64,000 nt of DNA from Brevibacillus laterosporus DSM 25 (GCF_002706795.1 NZ_CP017705.1:2823001-2887000); one strand, 5' to 3'; shown: positions 43,274 to 52,243, numbered from the stretch's first letter. Numbers and translations: made by a program. Notes: generated from the letters alone by a model not told the origin.

Positions 43274-44425
43274 ATGAAACAATCATATTCGACATTAAAA
43301 AGCATTCAATGGCAGGCGGTTCAACAAGCGCTGTTCTGGACAAACAGCACGGTGTTGACGATGTTCGGTATTTTCTTATGGATCGGTCATTTTAGTAAGG
43401 ATCGACCAGAAGTTAATGAGTGGTTGGCCAAATATCTACACGTATCTGTGAACGTTGATTTTAGCTGGCGTATCTTCTTTTTCCAATTAGTTGTGGGATT
43501 ATTAGTGGCTACTGTTGTTGGGTTAGTCAGTGGTTATATCGCTGGTAATCTGTTAAAAAAGCGTCTTTATTCTTTATGGGAAGCGACGATGAATTTAGAA
43601 CGCGGTATGTTATCATATCGGGTACCTGAATTAGGATCAGACGAGATTGGCGAATTGGGATGGCAGTTGAATCGTCTTGCAGCTAAATGGGAAGGTCAGG
43701 TAGCATCATTACAACGACTCTCCACGCATAATGCAGAATTGCATGATCAGGTTAAAGTTGCCGCGGTGACAGAGGAACGCCAACGACTTGCACGTGAATT
43801 GCATGATGCAGTCAGTCAGCAATTGTTTGCTATCGCGATGACCACTGCTGCCATTAAGCGATTGATTGATAAAAATCCAAGTCGAGCAGCACAACAGATT
43901 GAATTGGTAGAGGAAATGGCAGCAGGAGCACAGGCAGAGATGAGAGCATTACTGTTACATTTGCGTCCTGCTACATTACAAAATAAATCGTTAGGTGAAG
44001 CGGTTGAGGAGCTGTTAGAAGAGTTAAAGATCAAGCATACATTGGATATTAATTGGGAAATCAGTAATATTGCCAACATCCCAAATGGCATTGAGGATCA
44101 GTTGTTTCGGATTTTGCAGGAAGCGTTATCTAACTCCTTGCGTCATTCCAGAGCACATAGCATTACAATAAAATTATTCACGCTACAAGGGCATGTACGT
44201 TTACGCATTGCGGATGATGGAATTGGCTTTGATCCAGATGGAGAAAAAATGACCTCATATGGGTTGGTGTCCATGCGTGAGAGGGTTGATGAAATCGGCG
44301 GTGCAATGGAGATTTACTCATCACCAGGCAATGGCACACAGATCGAAATACGCGTCCCGTTACTGCTGGACGTACACCCAAAAGGAGTAGATGGAGAGAA
44401 TGATCCGGGTATTATTAGTAGATGA
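43274..44425 (+). CDS. liaS: LiaS sensor kinase (NarL class)
   Basis: 383 aa, ATG 43274. Two membrane helices (about 25-42 and 72-95), a HAMP domain (about 97-150), a HisKA_3 domain with ERQRLARELHDAVSQQLFAIAM (phospho-His near 177) and a HATPase with DDGIGFDPDG and SYGLVSMRERV. Intramembrane-sensing type with a very short extracellular loop. Phosphorylates LiaR; its end overlaps the liaR start. Confidence 0.93.
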   Translation: MKQSYSTLKSIQWQAVQQALFWTNSTVLTMFGIFLWIGHFSKDRPEVNEWLAKYLHVSVNVDFSWRIFFFQLVVGLLVATVVGLVSGYIAGNLLKKRLYSLWEATMNLERGMLSYRVPELGSDEIGELGWQLNRLAAKWEGQVASLQRLSTHNAELHDQVKVAAVTEERQRLARELHDAVSQQLFAIAMTTAAIKRLIDKNPSRAAQQIELVEEMAAGAQAEMRALLLHLRPATLQNKSLGEAVEELLEELKIKHTLDINWEISNIANIPNGIEDQLFRILQEALSNSLRHSRAHSITIKLFTLQGHVRLRIADDGIGFDPDGEKMTSYGLVSMRERVDEIGGAMEIYSSPGNGTQIEIRVPLLLDVHPKGVDGENDPGIISR

Positions 44426-45029
44426 TCATGAGATGGTACGTATGGGACTCGCTTCTTATTTATCCACAGAGGATGATATAGAAGTAGTAGGAGAGGCTTC
44501 AAGTGGGGAAGAGGGTGTACGTCTGGTAGAGGAAATGCAACCAGATGTCGTACTCATGGATTTAGTCATGGAGGGCATGGGAGGTATCGAGGCAACTAGG
44601 AAAGTTCGGGAAGTGTTGCCTCAGACGAAGGTTATTGTACTTACCAGCTTTATTGACGATGAAAAAGTGTATCCGGTTATTGAGGCAGGAGCATTTAGTT
44701 ATCTGTTAAAAACCTCCCGTGCCTCCGAAATTGTAAAAGCTATTCGTGCAGCGGTAGATGGTGAGCCTGTACTGGAGTCACGAGTAGCGAGCAAGATCAT
44801 GGCACGTTTTCGTACAGGTGCGCAGACGCCAGCGCACCAGCAATTGACACCGCGTGAATTGGAGGTACTGTTGCTGATCGGGCAGGGAAAATCGAATCAA
44901 GAGATCGCAGATGAATTAATAATTGGAATTAAAACGGTTAAGACGCATGTAAGTAATGTTTTATCAAAACTAGGTGTAGAAGATCGGACACAAGCGGCTA
45001 TTTATGTACATAAACATCAATTACATTAA
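44400..45029 (+). CDS. liaR: LiaR response regulator
   Basis: 209 aa. Receiver with VDDHEMVRMG, phospho-Asp in VVLMDLVMEGMGG, T/S-K pair VLTSF and LLKTS, then a LuxR/NarL HTH (about 145-205; LTPRELEVLLLIGQGKSNQEIADEL.. KTVKTHVSNVLSKL). ATG 44400 gives the usual start MIRVLLVDDHE; ATG 44391 is also possible. Starts within the liaS end. Expected to activate the liaIH promoter upstream of 40327. Confidence 0.93.
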   Translation: MIRVLLVDDHEMVRMGLASYLSTEDDIEVVGEASSGEEGVRLVEEMQPDVVLMDLVMEGMGGIEATRKVREVLPQTKVIVLTSFIDDEKVYPVIEAGAFSYLLKTSRASEIVKAIRAAVDGEPVLESRVASKIMARFRTGAQTPAHQQLTPRELEVLLLIGQGKSNQEIADELIIGIKTVKTHVSNVLSKLGVEDRTQAAIYVHKHQLH

Positions 45030-45046
45030 TAAATAAGCAACCCCAC

Positions 45047-45078
45047 AAAATCCGGAGAGTGTCTTCGGGTTTTTCTTT
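45047..45078 (+). terminator. Terminator of the lia operon
   Basis: ATCCGGAGA / TCTTCGGGT stem with a short loop and TTTTTCTTT tail. Confidence 0.7.
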
Positions 45079-45147
45079 CTATTACTTATCAAATAGGACT
45101 ACTTAGGGTAATACTATAAGAATATGGAATATAGTGGAGTTGGTCGC

Positions 45148-45978
45148 ATGAAAAAGTTTATGCCGAAGCGATCCAAATTCTTCACAGCAAATAGTGGAGT
45201 AGATGTCATCGGAGATATACATGGTTGCTATGAAGAATTTATTGAACTGTTGTCGGTGCTCGGCTACACGTTCGATGCAAAGGATCAGCTATATAAACAT
45301 CCTATGGGAAGAAAGATATTGTCACTGGGAGATATTACGAGTAGGGGGCCTGAATCACTTAAGCTGCTTGATTTTTTTATCAGGCATATAAAAGAGGGGC
45401 TAGCTGAGATGGTAGACAGCAATCATGGCTGGAAAATTGCACGTTGGCTAGATGGAAGACGTGTCATGCTAGCGCATGGTGATGAGTTAGTGGAACAACA
45501 ATTTGAACGTTACGAAACGGAACACGGGGCACGACGCACTGCTCAATTTCGTTATGCCAGTTTGCAATTGCTCATGTCAGCACCTTCGCATATTATTGTG
45601 AAGTATCGAGGTAAAAAAGCCTTGGTTGCAGTGCATGCTGGGATTAAGGACAGTTATATTGGGGAGGATTCACCGACCATCCAAAACTTTTGTCGATATG
45701 GAGATGTTGCAGGTTTGGGTCCAGATGGAAGGCCTATCCGCAAAGATTGGACGGTAGAGCATTTATCCGATATGTTAATCATTTGGGGACATGATCCTCG
45801 CCCAGAACCAGAACGCAGTGAGAGGCAGAACGCGATTAATATTGACCAGGGATGTGTGTTTGGGGGGAAGTTAACTGCTTATCGGTTCCCAGAAGATGAG
45901 CTTGTCAGCGTTGTGGCTAAAACCAATTATTCCGGTTTGGATGATACTCCACTCACACGTTATGTGAAAAAGAAATAG
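45148..45978 (+). CDS. Metallophosphoesterase, PrpE/bis-nucleosyl tetraphosphatase-like
   Basis: 276 aa from ATG 45148 (GGAG 9 bases upstream). Calcineurin-type fold: first metal motif DVIGDIHGCYEEF near residue 20, then LSLGDITSRGPES where the usual GDxxDRGP has Thr-Ser for the Val-Asp pair, SNHGWKIARWL where GNHD is expected, VAVHAGI and IIWGHDP. The ligand Asp of DIH and the His of HAG and GHDP are kept. Similar to PrpE and the PNKP phosphatase module. The changed second motif means activity may be altered. Confidence 0.8.
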   Translation: MKKFMPKRSKFFTANSGVDVIGDIHGCYEEFIELLSVLGYTFDAKDQLYKHPMGRKILSLGDITSRGPESLKLLDFFIRHIKEGLAEMVDSNHGWKIARWLDGRRVMLAHGDELVEQQFERYETEHGARRTAQFRYASLQLLMSAPSHIIVKYRGKKALVAVHAGIKDSYIGEDSPTIQNFCRYGDVAGLGPDGRPIRKDWTVEHLSDMLIIWGHDPRPEPERSERQNAINIDQGCVFGGKLTAYRFPEDELVSVVAKTNYSGLDDTPLTRYVKKK

Positions 45979-45986
45979 CTGTATCT

Positions 45987-46018
45987 AAAAGCGAGCCGGT
46001 CAACTTTGGCTCGCTTTT
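45987..46018. terminator. Bidirectional terminator
   Basis: AAAAGCGAGCC / GGCTCGCTTTT, 11-bp perfect stem, 10-base loop, between convergent genes; the last bases overlap the stop codon of the minus-strand gene. Confidence 0.9.
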
Positions 46019-46658
46019 AGACATAGTCTTCGTAGGAAGATTTTTTATCAGAGGAATCATTAGATGATTGAGTAGGTTCTTCAAAAGGTGCTTCACTGGA
46101 TGGTTTGAAGGTAGTAGGGGGCAGGTTCTCTGGACCGGAATGGGGGATAGAAGAAGGGGTGGTAGTGGAGTGTAGGGGTTGATTCAATGCAGTTTCTATT
46201 GATGACTGCTGTGGTGAACTAGGATTTTCTATTGGGGTCTGTGTTTGTAATGATGAAACCTGTGAATGGGATTGATTGAAGGGCTGCACAGAAGATTGAT
46301 CAACAACTTGATCTTGAGAAGAGAAAACAAGCGTTGTGGGATCAATATCATTGGTCAACTTATTAGTATTTGGTTCGTTATTGATCGTTTCATTTTTTAG
46401 TGAGCGCACATGTTGGTGGGTATTTTTCGTGGTGGAGTAAATTCCTACGGCTGCTAGACCAGCCGTAATTCCATGCATGAGTGAATCCTTCCAGATAAAT
46501 GGTACAGGACCATATAACCAATCGTAGCCCAGCTTTAGTAGCAAAATAAATCCCAATGTTGTCCAGGCTCTTAACTTCACAGGAATACCTAACCAGGTAG
46601 ATAGAGTAGAGGTTGCCGCCATAGCGATGGCTACAATAGCACCAATGTCTAAGCTCAT
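46017..46658 (-). CDS. Holin-like membrane protein with disordered tail
   Basis: 213 aa, ATG 46658 with GGAGACG upstream. Three short hydrophobic segments in the first 80 residues (IGAIVAIAMAATSTLSTWLG, AWTTLGFILLLKLGYDWLYG, LMHGITAGLAAVGIYS), then a 130-residue low-complexity tail of Ser/Gln/Thr/Pro/Asn ending YEDYV. It starts 38 bases after the amidase gene. Small multi-helix protein after an amidase is the arrangement of a lysis cassette, so a holin role is inferred; the long tail is unusual for a holin. Confidence 0.6.
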   Translation of the reverse strand: MSLDIGAIVAIAMAATSTLSTWLGIPVKLRAWTTLGFILLLKLGYDWLYGPVPFIWKDSLMHGITAGLAAVGIYSTTKNTHQHVRSLKNETINNEPNTNKLTNDIDPTTLVFSSQDQVVDQSSVQPFNQSHSQVSSLQTQTPIENPSSPQQSSIETALNQPLHSTTTPSSIPHSGPENLPPTTFKPSSEAPFEEPTQSSNDSSDKKSSYEDYV

Positions 46659-46696
46659 GGGAACGTCTCCTTTTGTTTGGTCATGTCTTCATATAA

Positions 46697-47434
46697 TCAT
46701 TTTTTCATTATTTTTTCGTATAAACGACGCAACACGATGGCTTCTGCCCATAACGGCAAAGGTTTATCAATATTTTGTCGCCAATCCTCATTCGTTAAAA
46801 TACCTTCTTGGTAAAGCCAGTTAACAGCTTCTTCTTTCCAATCATTAGGTGGTTCAGGCTTTGGTGAAGTACTCGATGGGGGAGTATAAGGTAGATTGGC
46901 AAACTCAGCAAAGCCACGAACAACGGCTTCCGCTAAATCCTTCCACTTCGTATTTAAGAACTGGGCATCTGCTGGGTTATCTGCAAATCCATATTCGATT
47001 ATGACCGTTTCTACATTTCCTGTGTCTCGATGCATAAAATAGTAATCAAGTTGGGGATTATTGGGAAGAGTACGCGTATAGATCCGTCTCACAGGCATAC
47101 CAGCTGTCTCGATTTCCTCAAAAAGAGAACGAGCCATGGCTGAGGAGGCGTGAATGGAATAGATTCCTTCTGCCCCGGAACCGCCACCTGAGTTAACATG
47201 ATTACATAGGCAATAACGTGCTCCGCTATTACGAACTAATGATGTACGCTGGTCGCTTCCAAGCGTCATATCTGCGGAACGAGTAAGCATAGCTGGAATA
47301 TTTAAGTCTAAAAAGCGTTGATGCTGATAAAGGGAAATCTTTAATACGAGGTCTTTTTCTTTAAACAAGCTGTTGGTTCCCCCTCCTGGATCAATGCCAC
47401 CATGTCCAGGGTCGATCATGACGAAAGTAGTCAT
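46697..47434 (-). CDS. N-acetylmuramoyl-L-alanine amidase (Amidase_3)
   Basis: 245 aa, ATG 47434. Catalytic Amidase_3 domain from residue 4: FVMIDPGHGGIDPGGGTNSL (first zinc His), KDLVLKISLYQ (zinc Glu), CNHVNSGG (second His), then VIIEYGFADNPADAQFL (catalytic Glu). A Pro/Ser linker and a C-terminal helical module (WKEEAVNWLYQEGILTNEDW) follow. No signal peptide, as in phage-type endolysins, so export would depend on the holin-like partner. Cuts the MurNAc-L-Ala bond. Confidence 0.9.
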   Translation of the reverse strand: MTTFVMIDPGHGGIDPGGGTNSLFKEKDLVLKISLYQHQRFLDLNIPAMLTRSADMTLGSDQRTSLVRNSGARYCLCNHVNSGGGSGAEGIYSIHASSAMARSLFEEIETAGMPVRRIYTRTLPNNPQLDYYFMHRDTGNVETVIIEYGFADNPADAQFLNTKWKDLAEAVVRGFAEFANLPYTPPSSTSPKPEPPNDWKEEAVNWLYQEGILTNEDWRQNIDKPLPLWAEAIVLRRLYEKIMKK

Positions 47435-47581
47435 TTTTCTTCACCTCGGCACAGTATATGCAGGTCCTATTATAAAAAGTTAGCCTCATTTCATACTGTA
47501 CGACACAAATCTACATGGACAGGGAAGCTTCTTATGGTAAAATGGACGGGATAAGATATTAAAAAAGGATGGTAATGGAAC

Positions 47582-47824
47582 ATGTGGTACAACTGGGTTA
47601 TTCCAATTGTTACGCTACTCGCAGGTTTAGCTGGTGGGTTCTATGGTGGAGTTCACTATCTTAAAAAGCAAGTAGCCAACATGCAAATGGATGAAAAACA
47701 AATTCAAACCATGGCACGTTCTATGGGTATGAATTTAAATCAAAAGCAGCTAAAACAAATGAGCCGCAACATGAAAAACATGAAAATGCCGAACACAAAA
47801 TTCCCTAAACCTAAGTCAAAATAG
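47582..47824 (+). CDS. UPF0154 (YneF-like) membrane protein
   Basis: 80 aa, ATG 47582 after AAGGATGG. N-terminal single membrane helix WVIPIVTLLAGLAGGFYGGVH, then a basic tail with the family pattern IQTMARSMGMNLNQKQLKQM, compare MRMMMAQMGMKPSQKKINQMM of YneF. Unknown function, conserved in Bacilli. Starts a two-gene unit with the 58-aa gene 12 bases on. Confidence 0.75.
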   Translation: MWYNWVIPIVTLLAGLAGGFYGGVHYLKKQVANMQMDEKQIQTMARSMGMNLNQKQLKQMSRNMKNMKMPNTKFPKPKSK

Positions 47825-47836
47825 GAGGGAAGCAAC

Positions 47837-48013
47837 TTGGGCTCCTCGCGTATTCGCTTTATGATGTTAGGCTTTATCATTGGAGTCATACTGTTTTTTC
47901 TTAAAGATTTACCAACAGGATTTCGAATGGCAGCGCCCTTTTATGGTGCAGGTATTGGCCTATTAGCGGACGGAATCATTGCCCGTATAAAGCAACATAG
48001 GGATGGCAAATAA
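47837..48013 (+). CDS. Small membrane protein (58 aa)
   Basis: TTG 47837 with a strong AGGAGGG 7 bases upstream encodes MGSSRIRFMMLGFIIGVILF, then FLKDLPTGFRMAAPFYGAGI and GLLADGIIARIKQHRDGK. Two hydrophobic helices separated by a short loop, basic ends. It directly follows the YneF-like gene and shares its transcript. I recognise no named family. Confidence 0.75.
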   Translation: MGSSRIRFMMLGFIIGVILFFLKDLPTGFRMAAPFYGAGIGLLADGIIARIKQHRDGK

Positions 48014-48091
48014 CGGGGAGAACTGGTGCCCATTAGCGAAACAGGTTTCATTGATCAAACAGGAGAAAGTCACCTGTTATAGTAAAAAATT

Positions 48092-48126
48092 ACGGCGTGC
48101 AACCACTGGGTGGTGCACGCCGTTTT
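48092..48126. terminator. Bidirectional terminator
   Basis: ACGGCGTGC..ACCAC / ..GTGG.GCACGCCGT, then TTTT on the plus strand, between convergent genes. Confidence 0.85.
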
Positions 48127-48135
48127 GCTTTACTC

Positions 48136-48903
48136 TTATTTGATTAATAGTTCATATACCATTTTTGTAATGAGAGAGACTGACACGATAAGAAACAACG
48201 GGCGCACATAGCGAACACCAGTCATAACTGCCACACGGGCACCAAGAGTTGCGCCTAAAATCATGGCCAATCCCATAACTAAGCCAATAGAAAAGAGAAC
48301 TTTACCATTCCAGATGAATACAGCAAGTGATGAGATATTGCTGGCTAGATTCAGGATACGACCATTACCAGCAGCGATTACAAAATCATAGCCGAATAGT
48401 AGCACCATGAGGAATACAAAGAAGGAGCCTGTGCCAGGACCGAAAAAACCGTCGTAGAAACCGATCAAAAAGGCAAATAAAATGCCCCAGCTAACTGTAA
48501 AGGTTGTGTACCCTTTAAAATTTGCTTCATGGCCAAACTTTTTGTTTAGAAGAGTATAAACAAAGATAAGACCCATCATAATAATAACTAGCGTGTTAAG
48601 AAAGCCTTGAGGAACATCTAAAACCGTCAGGGCACCTATCCATGCACCGATAAATGAAACAGGAGCGAGGATTAACATTAGCTTCTTATCGTATTTCCCC
48701 ATACTAATGAAGGTGATCGAACTGGTTAGGGACGAAAGAGTACCTGCCAGTTTATTGGTTCCCAATGCAAGGTGAGGGGGAAGGCCTAAACCAAGCAAAG
48801 CAGGAAGAGAAATTAGACCTCCCCCGCCAACACAGCTATCAATGAACGCAGCTAAAAATCCGATTAAAGCAAGTAAAATAATGGTTGATATATCTAGTTC
48901 CAT
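48136..48903 (-). CDS. TSUP (TauE/SafE) family anion exporter
   Basis: 255 aa, ATG 48903. About eight hydrophobic helices. Family signatures: FLAAFIDSCVGGGGLISLPALLGLGLPPHLALGTNKLAGTLSSLTSSITF at the start and ILFAFLIGFYDGFFGPGTGSFFVFLMVLLFGYDFVIAAGNGRILNLASN in the second half, the duplicated GxGGG/GPGTG motifs. Exports sulfite, sulfoacetate or similar anions; substrate not resolvable. Confidence 0.92.
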   Translation of the reverse strand: MELDISTIILLALIGFLAAFIDSCVGGGGLISLPALLGLGLPPHLALGTNKLAGTLSSLTSSITFISMGKYDKKLMLILAPVSFIGAWIGALTVLDVPQGFLNTLVIIMMGLIFVYTLLNKKFGHEANFKGYTTFTVSWGILFAFLIGFYDGFFGPGTGSFFVFLMVLLFGYDFVIAAGNGRILNLASNISSLAVFIWNGKVLFSIGLVMGLAMILGATLGARVAVMTGVRYVRPLFLIVSVSLITKMVYELLIK

Positions 48904-49037
48904 TTAGAGTCAGACTCCTTTATTCAATTGTGAAATATTTGATAATGTACAGTTTATCATGAGAGATCGGGTTTGCAAGGGTTCAGCCTTCAGTAATGTA
49001 GAATGAAATACCTTACTATACTTTCAATACATTTTAG

Positions 49038-49067
49038 TTGCATTAATCCAGTCATTTACGCTATAAT
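49038..49067 (+). promoter_or_regulatory. Probable sodA promoter
   Basis: -35 TTGCAT (49038-49043), 18-base spacer, perfect -10 TATAAT (49062-49067); start codon 58 bases downstream. Confidence 0.65.
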
Positions 49068-49124
49068 TAAATAGTAAAGCAAGAGTTAAGGATTTTTTAC
49101 TTACATAAAGGAGGAGTTTTTGTA

Positions 49125-49733
49125 ATGGCACATCAACTACCTGCACTACCATATGCAAACAATGCATTGGAACCACATTTTGATGCACTAACAATGGAAA
49201 TCCACCATGATCGTCATCATGCTACTTACGTTAACAATTTAAATGCCGCTTTAGAAGGTCATGCTGATCTTCAAGGAAAAAGCGTAGAAGAATTAATTTC
49301 TAATCTGGATGCACTTCCAGAAGGTATCCGCACAGCTGTACGTAACAATGGTGGTGGACATGCGAACCACAGCTTATTCTGGGAAATTCTAAGTCCAAAT
49401 GGCGGCGGAAACCCAACAGGTGCTATTGCTGACGCAATCAATGCTGCATTCGGTAGCTATGATAACTTTAAAGCTGAATTTACAAAAGCAGCTACAGGCC
49501 GTTTCGGTTCTGGCTGGGCTTGGCTAATTGTAGACGGTGATAAAGTAGCGATCACATCCACACCTAACCAAGATAGCCCAGTAATGGAAGGTAAAAAGCC
49601 TGTTCTTGGTCTAGACGTTTGGGAGCATGCTTATTACCTGAATTACCAAAACAAACGCCCAGACTACATCGGTGCTTTCTGGAACTTGATTAACTGGGAA
49701 GAAGTAAACAAACGCTTCGAAGCAGCTCGCTAA
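49125..49733 (+). CDS. sodA: Manganese superoxide dismutase
   Basis: 202 aa, ATG 49125 after AAGGAGG. Fe/Mn SOD fold: first metal His in [16 protein letters not shown] (His27), second in [14 protein letters not shown], then Asp and His in [22 protein letters not shown]. Surrounding residues (Gly-Gly-His-Ala-Asn-His, GSGWAWL) match the Mn type. Cytoplasmic superoxide removal. Own promoter and terminator. Confidence 0.97.
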   Translation: MAHQLPALPYANNALEPHFDALTMEIHHDRHHATYVNNLNAALEGHADLQGKSVEELISNLDALPEGIRTAVRNNGGGHANHSLFWEILSPNGGGNPTGAIADAINAAFGSYDNFKAEFTKAATGRFGSGWAWLIVDGDKVAITSTPNQDSPVMEGKKPVLGLDVWEHAYYLNYQNKRPDYIGAFWNLINWEEVNKRFEAAR

Positions 49734-49750
49734 TACATGGAATAAATACA

Positions 49751-49801
49751 AAGGGTAAGCCTCCTATTAGATGGATCTAATAGGTATGCTTACCCTTTTT
49801 T
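49751..49801 (+). terminator. Terminator of sodA
   Basis: AAGGGTAAGC / GCTTACCCTT outside and CCTATTAGAT / ATCTAATAGG inside, loop GG-like, followed by TTTTTT. Confidence 0.95.
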
Positions 49802-49803
49802 AT

Positions 49804-50271
49804 TGTAATGCTATAAGATAAATGTCGACCACAGCCATTGGCTATGATGCACGTTAGGGCTCATCAATTAATGACTTAAAAATTTCCACATAAACCCACT
49901 AATTTCTGCTGTTCTACTCACATTTTTCTCGTCTCCAAGATATAAATAAATCTAGAGGTTGGGTTTTATTTCCTCGTCCTAGTATGAATTTTTTATTTGA
50001 TCCGACAACAACTTTTAAGAAGCATAACATCCTAAAAAGGAATTAGCATACAAATTTAAAAAAGGAACTGTCTAAAACGCTTTCCAAAAAATAAGTGCTT
50101 CACTTTCCTACAAGCCCAATAGTATCTAGCTTTATAAAGGGTTTCCTCCATGCAAATCTGTTTCCTTATAGATGCAATCCTGCCTTTTTGCAAAAACGTT
50201 TCTCTGGACTAACACGGTTTTGGATCGTTACCATTAAACATAGAAAGTTCGGTATGAGGAGGAAATCTACT
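49804..50271. other. Intergenic gap upstream of the CDF gene
   Basis: About 470 AT-rich bases without a convincing gene, palindrome or metal-responsive riboswitch. The transporter frame is open back to 50095, but the residues before 50272 do not look like protein and lack an RBS. Confidence 0.5.
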
Positions 50272-51186
50272 GTGGAAAGTATAGAAGGGAGCACGAAGCT
50301 CCTGAAATACAAAAAGGGAAGCAGAGCCATTAAGATTAGCATCTTCCTTTATTTGATCCTGTCTGTTAGTAAGATTCTGGTTGGGATGTTTGCTCAATCT
50401 GAGGCATTGACAGCAGATGGATGGAATAACGTATCAGATGTGTTGGCGTCTATTGCCCTGATGATTGGTATGTATATTTCCCAAAAACCAGCTGATCACA
50501 ATCATCGATATGGACATTTTCGTGCAGAAACGACAGCAGCCCTATTAGCGGCTTTTATGATGGCAGTGGTAGGAATAGATGTTTTAAAGGGTGCTTTCAT
50601 GAAATTATGGAGACCAGAAGCGCAAGTAATAGCTCCTGATCCTTTATCTATGTATGTAGCTTTTGGTGGTGCTCTCATTCTATATCTCTTATCTCGTTAC
50701 AATATGGCTATTGGCAAAGAAACAGATAATCTGGCAGTTATGGCTGCTGCTTATGATAATCGAAGTGACGCGATTATAAGTATTGGAACATTAATTGGTA
50801 TTGGTACAGCCCGACTAGGCTGGCTATGGGCAGATGCCCTAGTGGCACTTATCGTTGGCTTACTCATTATTAAGACGGCATATGTGGTAGGAAAACAGGC
50901 AGTTGACAGCCTGATGGATGCCTTTGAAGAAGATAAATGGCAAGAGATTCACGATCGTATTATGGAAGTGAATGGTGTTAGCCGAGTGACTGATTTACGG
51001 GCTCGTTATCATGGAAGCGCTGTTCATGTTGATTGTATTATTGAAGTACCATCATCCTTAACTGTAGCAGAAAGTCATGATGTTACGGATAGGATTGAAG
51101 AATATCTGAAAGGCTTTAATGGGATTGAACGAATGCTGATTCATGTAGAGCCAGCTTCCCGTAGACCAAATAAATCTCGAACATAG
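50272..51186 (+). CDS. Cation diffusion facilitator transporter
   Basis: 304 aa from GTG 50272 with GAGGAGGA upstream. Six helices; the first zinc-site helix reads SEALTADGWNNVSDVLASIALMIG (HxxxD-type site, here DGWNNVSD), loop motif PADHNHRYGHFRAET, second site MAAAYDNRSDAIISIGTLIG. C-terminal cytoplasmic domain VDSLMDAFEEDKWQEI..HVDCIIEVP. Exports Mn, Fe or Zn by proton exchange (MneP/YdfM type, because the sites are Asp/Asn rather than His). Position after sodA is suggestive of manganese. Confidence 0.9.
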   Translation: MESIEGSTKLLKYKKGSRAIKISIFLYLILSVSKILVGMFAQSEALTADGWNNVSDVLASIALMIGMYISQKPADHNHRYGHFRAETTAALLAAFMMAVVGIDVLKGAFMKLWRPEAQVIAPDPLSMYVAFGGALILYLLSRYNMAIGKETDNLAVMAAAYDNRSDAIISIGTLIGIGTARLGWLWADALVALIVGLLIIKTAYVVGKQAVDSLMDAFEEDKWQEIHDRIMEVNGVSRVTDLRARYHGSAVHVDCIIEVPSSLTVAESHDVTDRIEEYLKGFNGIERMLIHVEPASRRPNKSRT

Positions 51187-51201
51187 AATGTGTCAAATAG
51201 C

Positions 51202-51236
51202 AAAAGCTCCTCACTAGGAAGGAGCTTTTGCTTTTC
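51202..51236. terminator. Bidirectional terminator
   Basis: AAAAGCTCCT / AGGAGCTTTT, 10-bp stem, 8-base loop, between the convergent CDF and yfhP-like genes. Confidence 0.85.
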
Positions 51237-52243
51237 TAATTAACCTGAATCTCTTTTTGGGGATTTAATTTTTTGGTTAACTGGTCTTCGCTGTGGTGAA
51301 TCCAGCCTACGAATGAATCGCGAATTTGTTTATCTTGATCTAGATAGACGACAGCTACCAGCATGTAATGCGATTTACCCATATGCTTAGCACGATAACG
51401 CAAATCTTTCCATTTTACTTCATAGCCAAAAGAACGTTGTATCACTTCTGCATGAACATGGTGGGTAAAGGAAAGAAAGGCCTGCACTTTTTTATCCTGT
51501 CTCGTAAGGGTAATAAGCTCTGGCTCAGTTTTTGGAATTGGGAAAATATCAAGCACTAATGGCTCTGAGCCTTGATGTATCTCTCCTACATACCATTGCT
51601 GAGGCGTTTTTACGACGAACGTCCACTGACTCCATGAATAAGTAGGGATTAGCGTATATTCTCCTTTTAGTCCCAAAGAAGATTGAAGATAGGCTAGCTC
51701 ACGTGCATGTACCCGATACCTTTTTACATAATAAAGGGCAATAAATACGTAAATAACAAGGAACAGCTTACCAGGCTCAGCACCAGCCGCCCACAATAAT
51801 AGTCCGATGATATGCAAGGCAAAGATTAGAGGATCAAAGATAAACATGGTACAAAGGGCAACCCATTTTCGACTAAAGGGTCGTAGTGCCTGTGTCCCAT
51901 AGGCGTTAAATATATCGACAAAAACATGTAAAAAGACAGCAAAGAATGTCCAACCGAGTAAATGCCCCCAGTGTTCTTGCGGAATGAAGTATTGGATAAG
52001 TCCAAAAATGGAGAGTGTCCAGATGAAAATAGCAGGGATCGAATGAGAGGCTCCCCGATGGTTGCGGATATATGTTGCATTACCGAGTAGACGAGTAAAT
52101 CCATCAAAATCGGGTGCTTGTTGACCGATGACTGTTCCAATCATTACCGCTTCAGCTAAACCCGGATTGTTTGCTACAACAGGATCTAGATGAGCAAGGG
52201 CGGCTAAACCAAAACCGATGGCAAAATGCGTGGCAGTATCCAT
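51236..52243 (-). CDS. yfhP: YfhP/YdjM-type membrane metal-dependent hydrolase (DUF457)
   Basis: 335 aa from ATG 52243 with AAAGGAGA upstream (the ORF extends back without RBS). Signature MDTATHFAIGFGLAALAHLDP (metal His5-6 region), GQQAPDFDGF, NHRGASHSIPAIFIW and AVFLHVFVDIFNAYG, the four polar clusters of the family embedded in about five helices. A soluble beta-rich C-terminal domain of about 140 residues follows. In B. subtilis yfhP lies next to mutY, as here. Substrate unknown. Confidence 0.85.
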   Translation of the reverse strand: MDTATHFAIGFGLAALAHLDPVVANNPGLAEAVMIGTVIGQQAPDFDGFTRLLGNATYIRNHRGASHSIPAIFIWTLSIFGLIQYFIPQEHWGHLLGWTFFAVFLHVFVDIFNAYGTQALRPFSRKWVALCTMFIFDPLIFALHIIGLLLWAAGAEPGKLFLVIYVFIALYYVKRYRVHARELAYLQSSLGLKGEYTLIPTYSWSQWTFVVKTPQQWYVGEIHQGSEPLVLDIFPIPKTEPELITLTRQDKKVQAFLSFTHHVHAEVIQRSFGYEVKWKDLRYRAKHMGKSHYMLVAVVYLDQDKQIRDSFVGWIHHSEDQLTKKLNPQKEIQVN

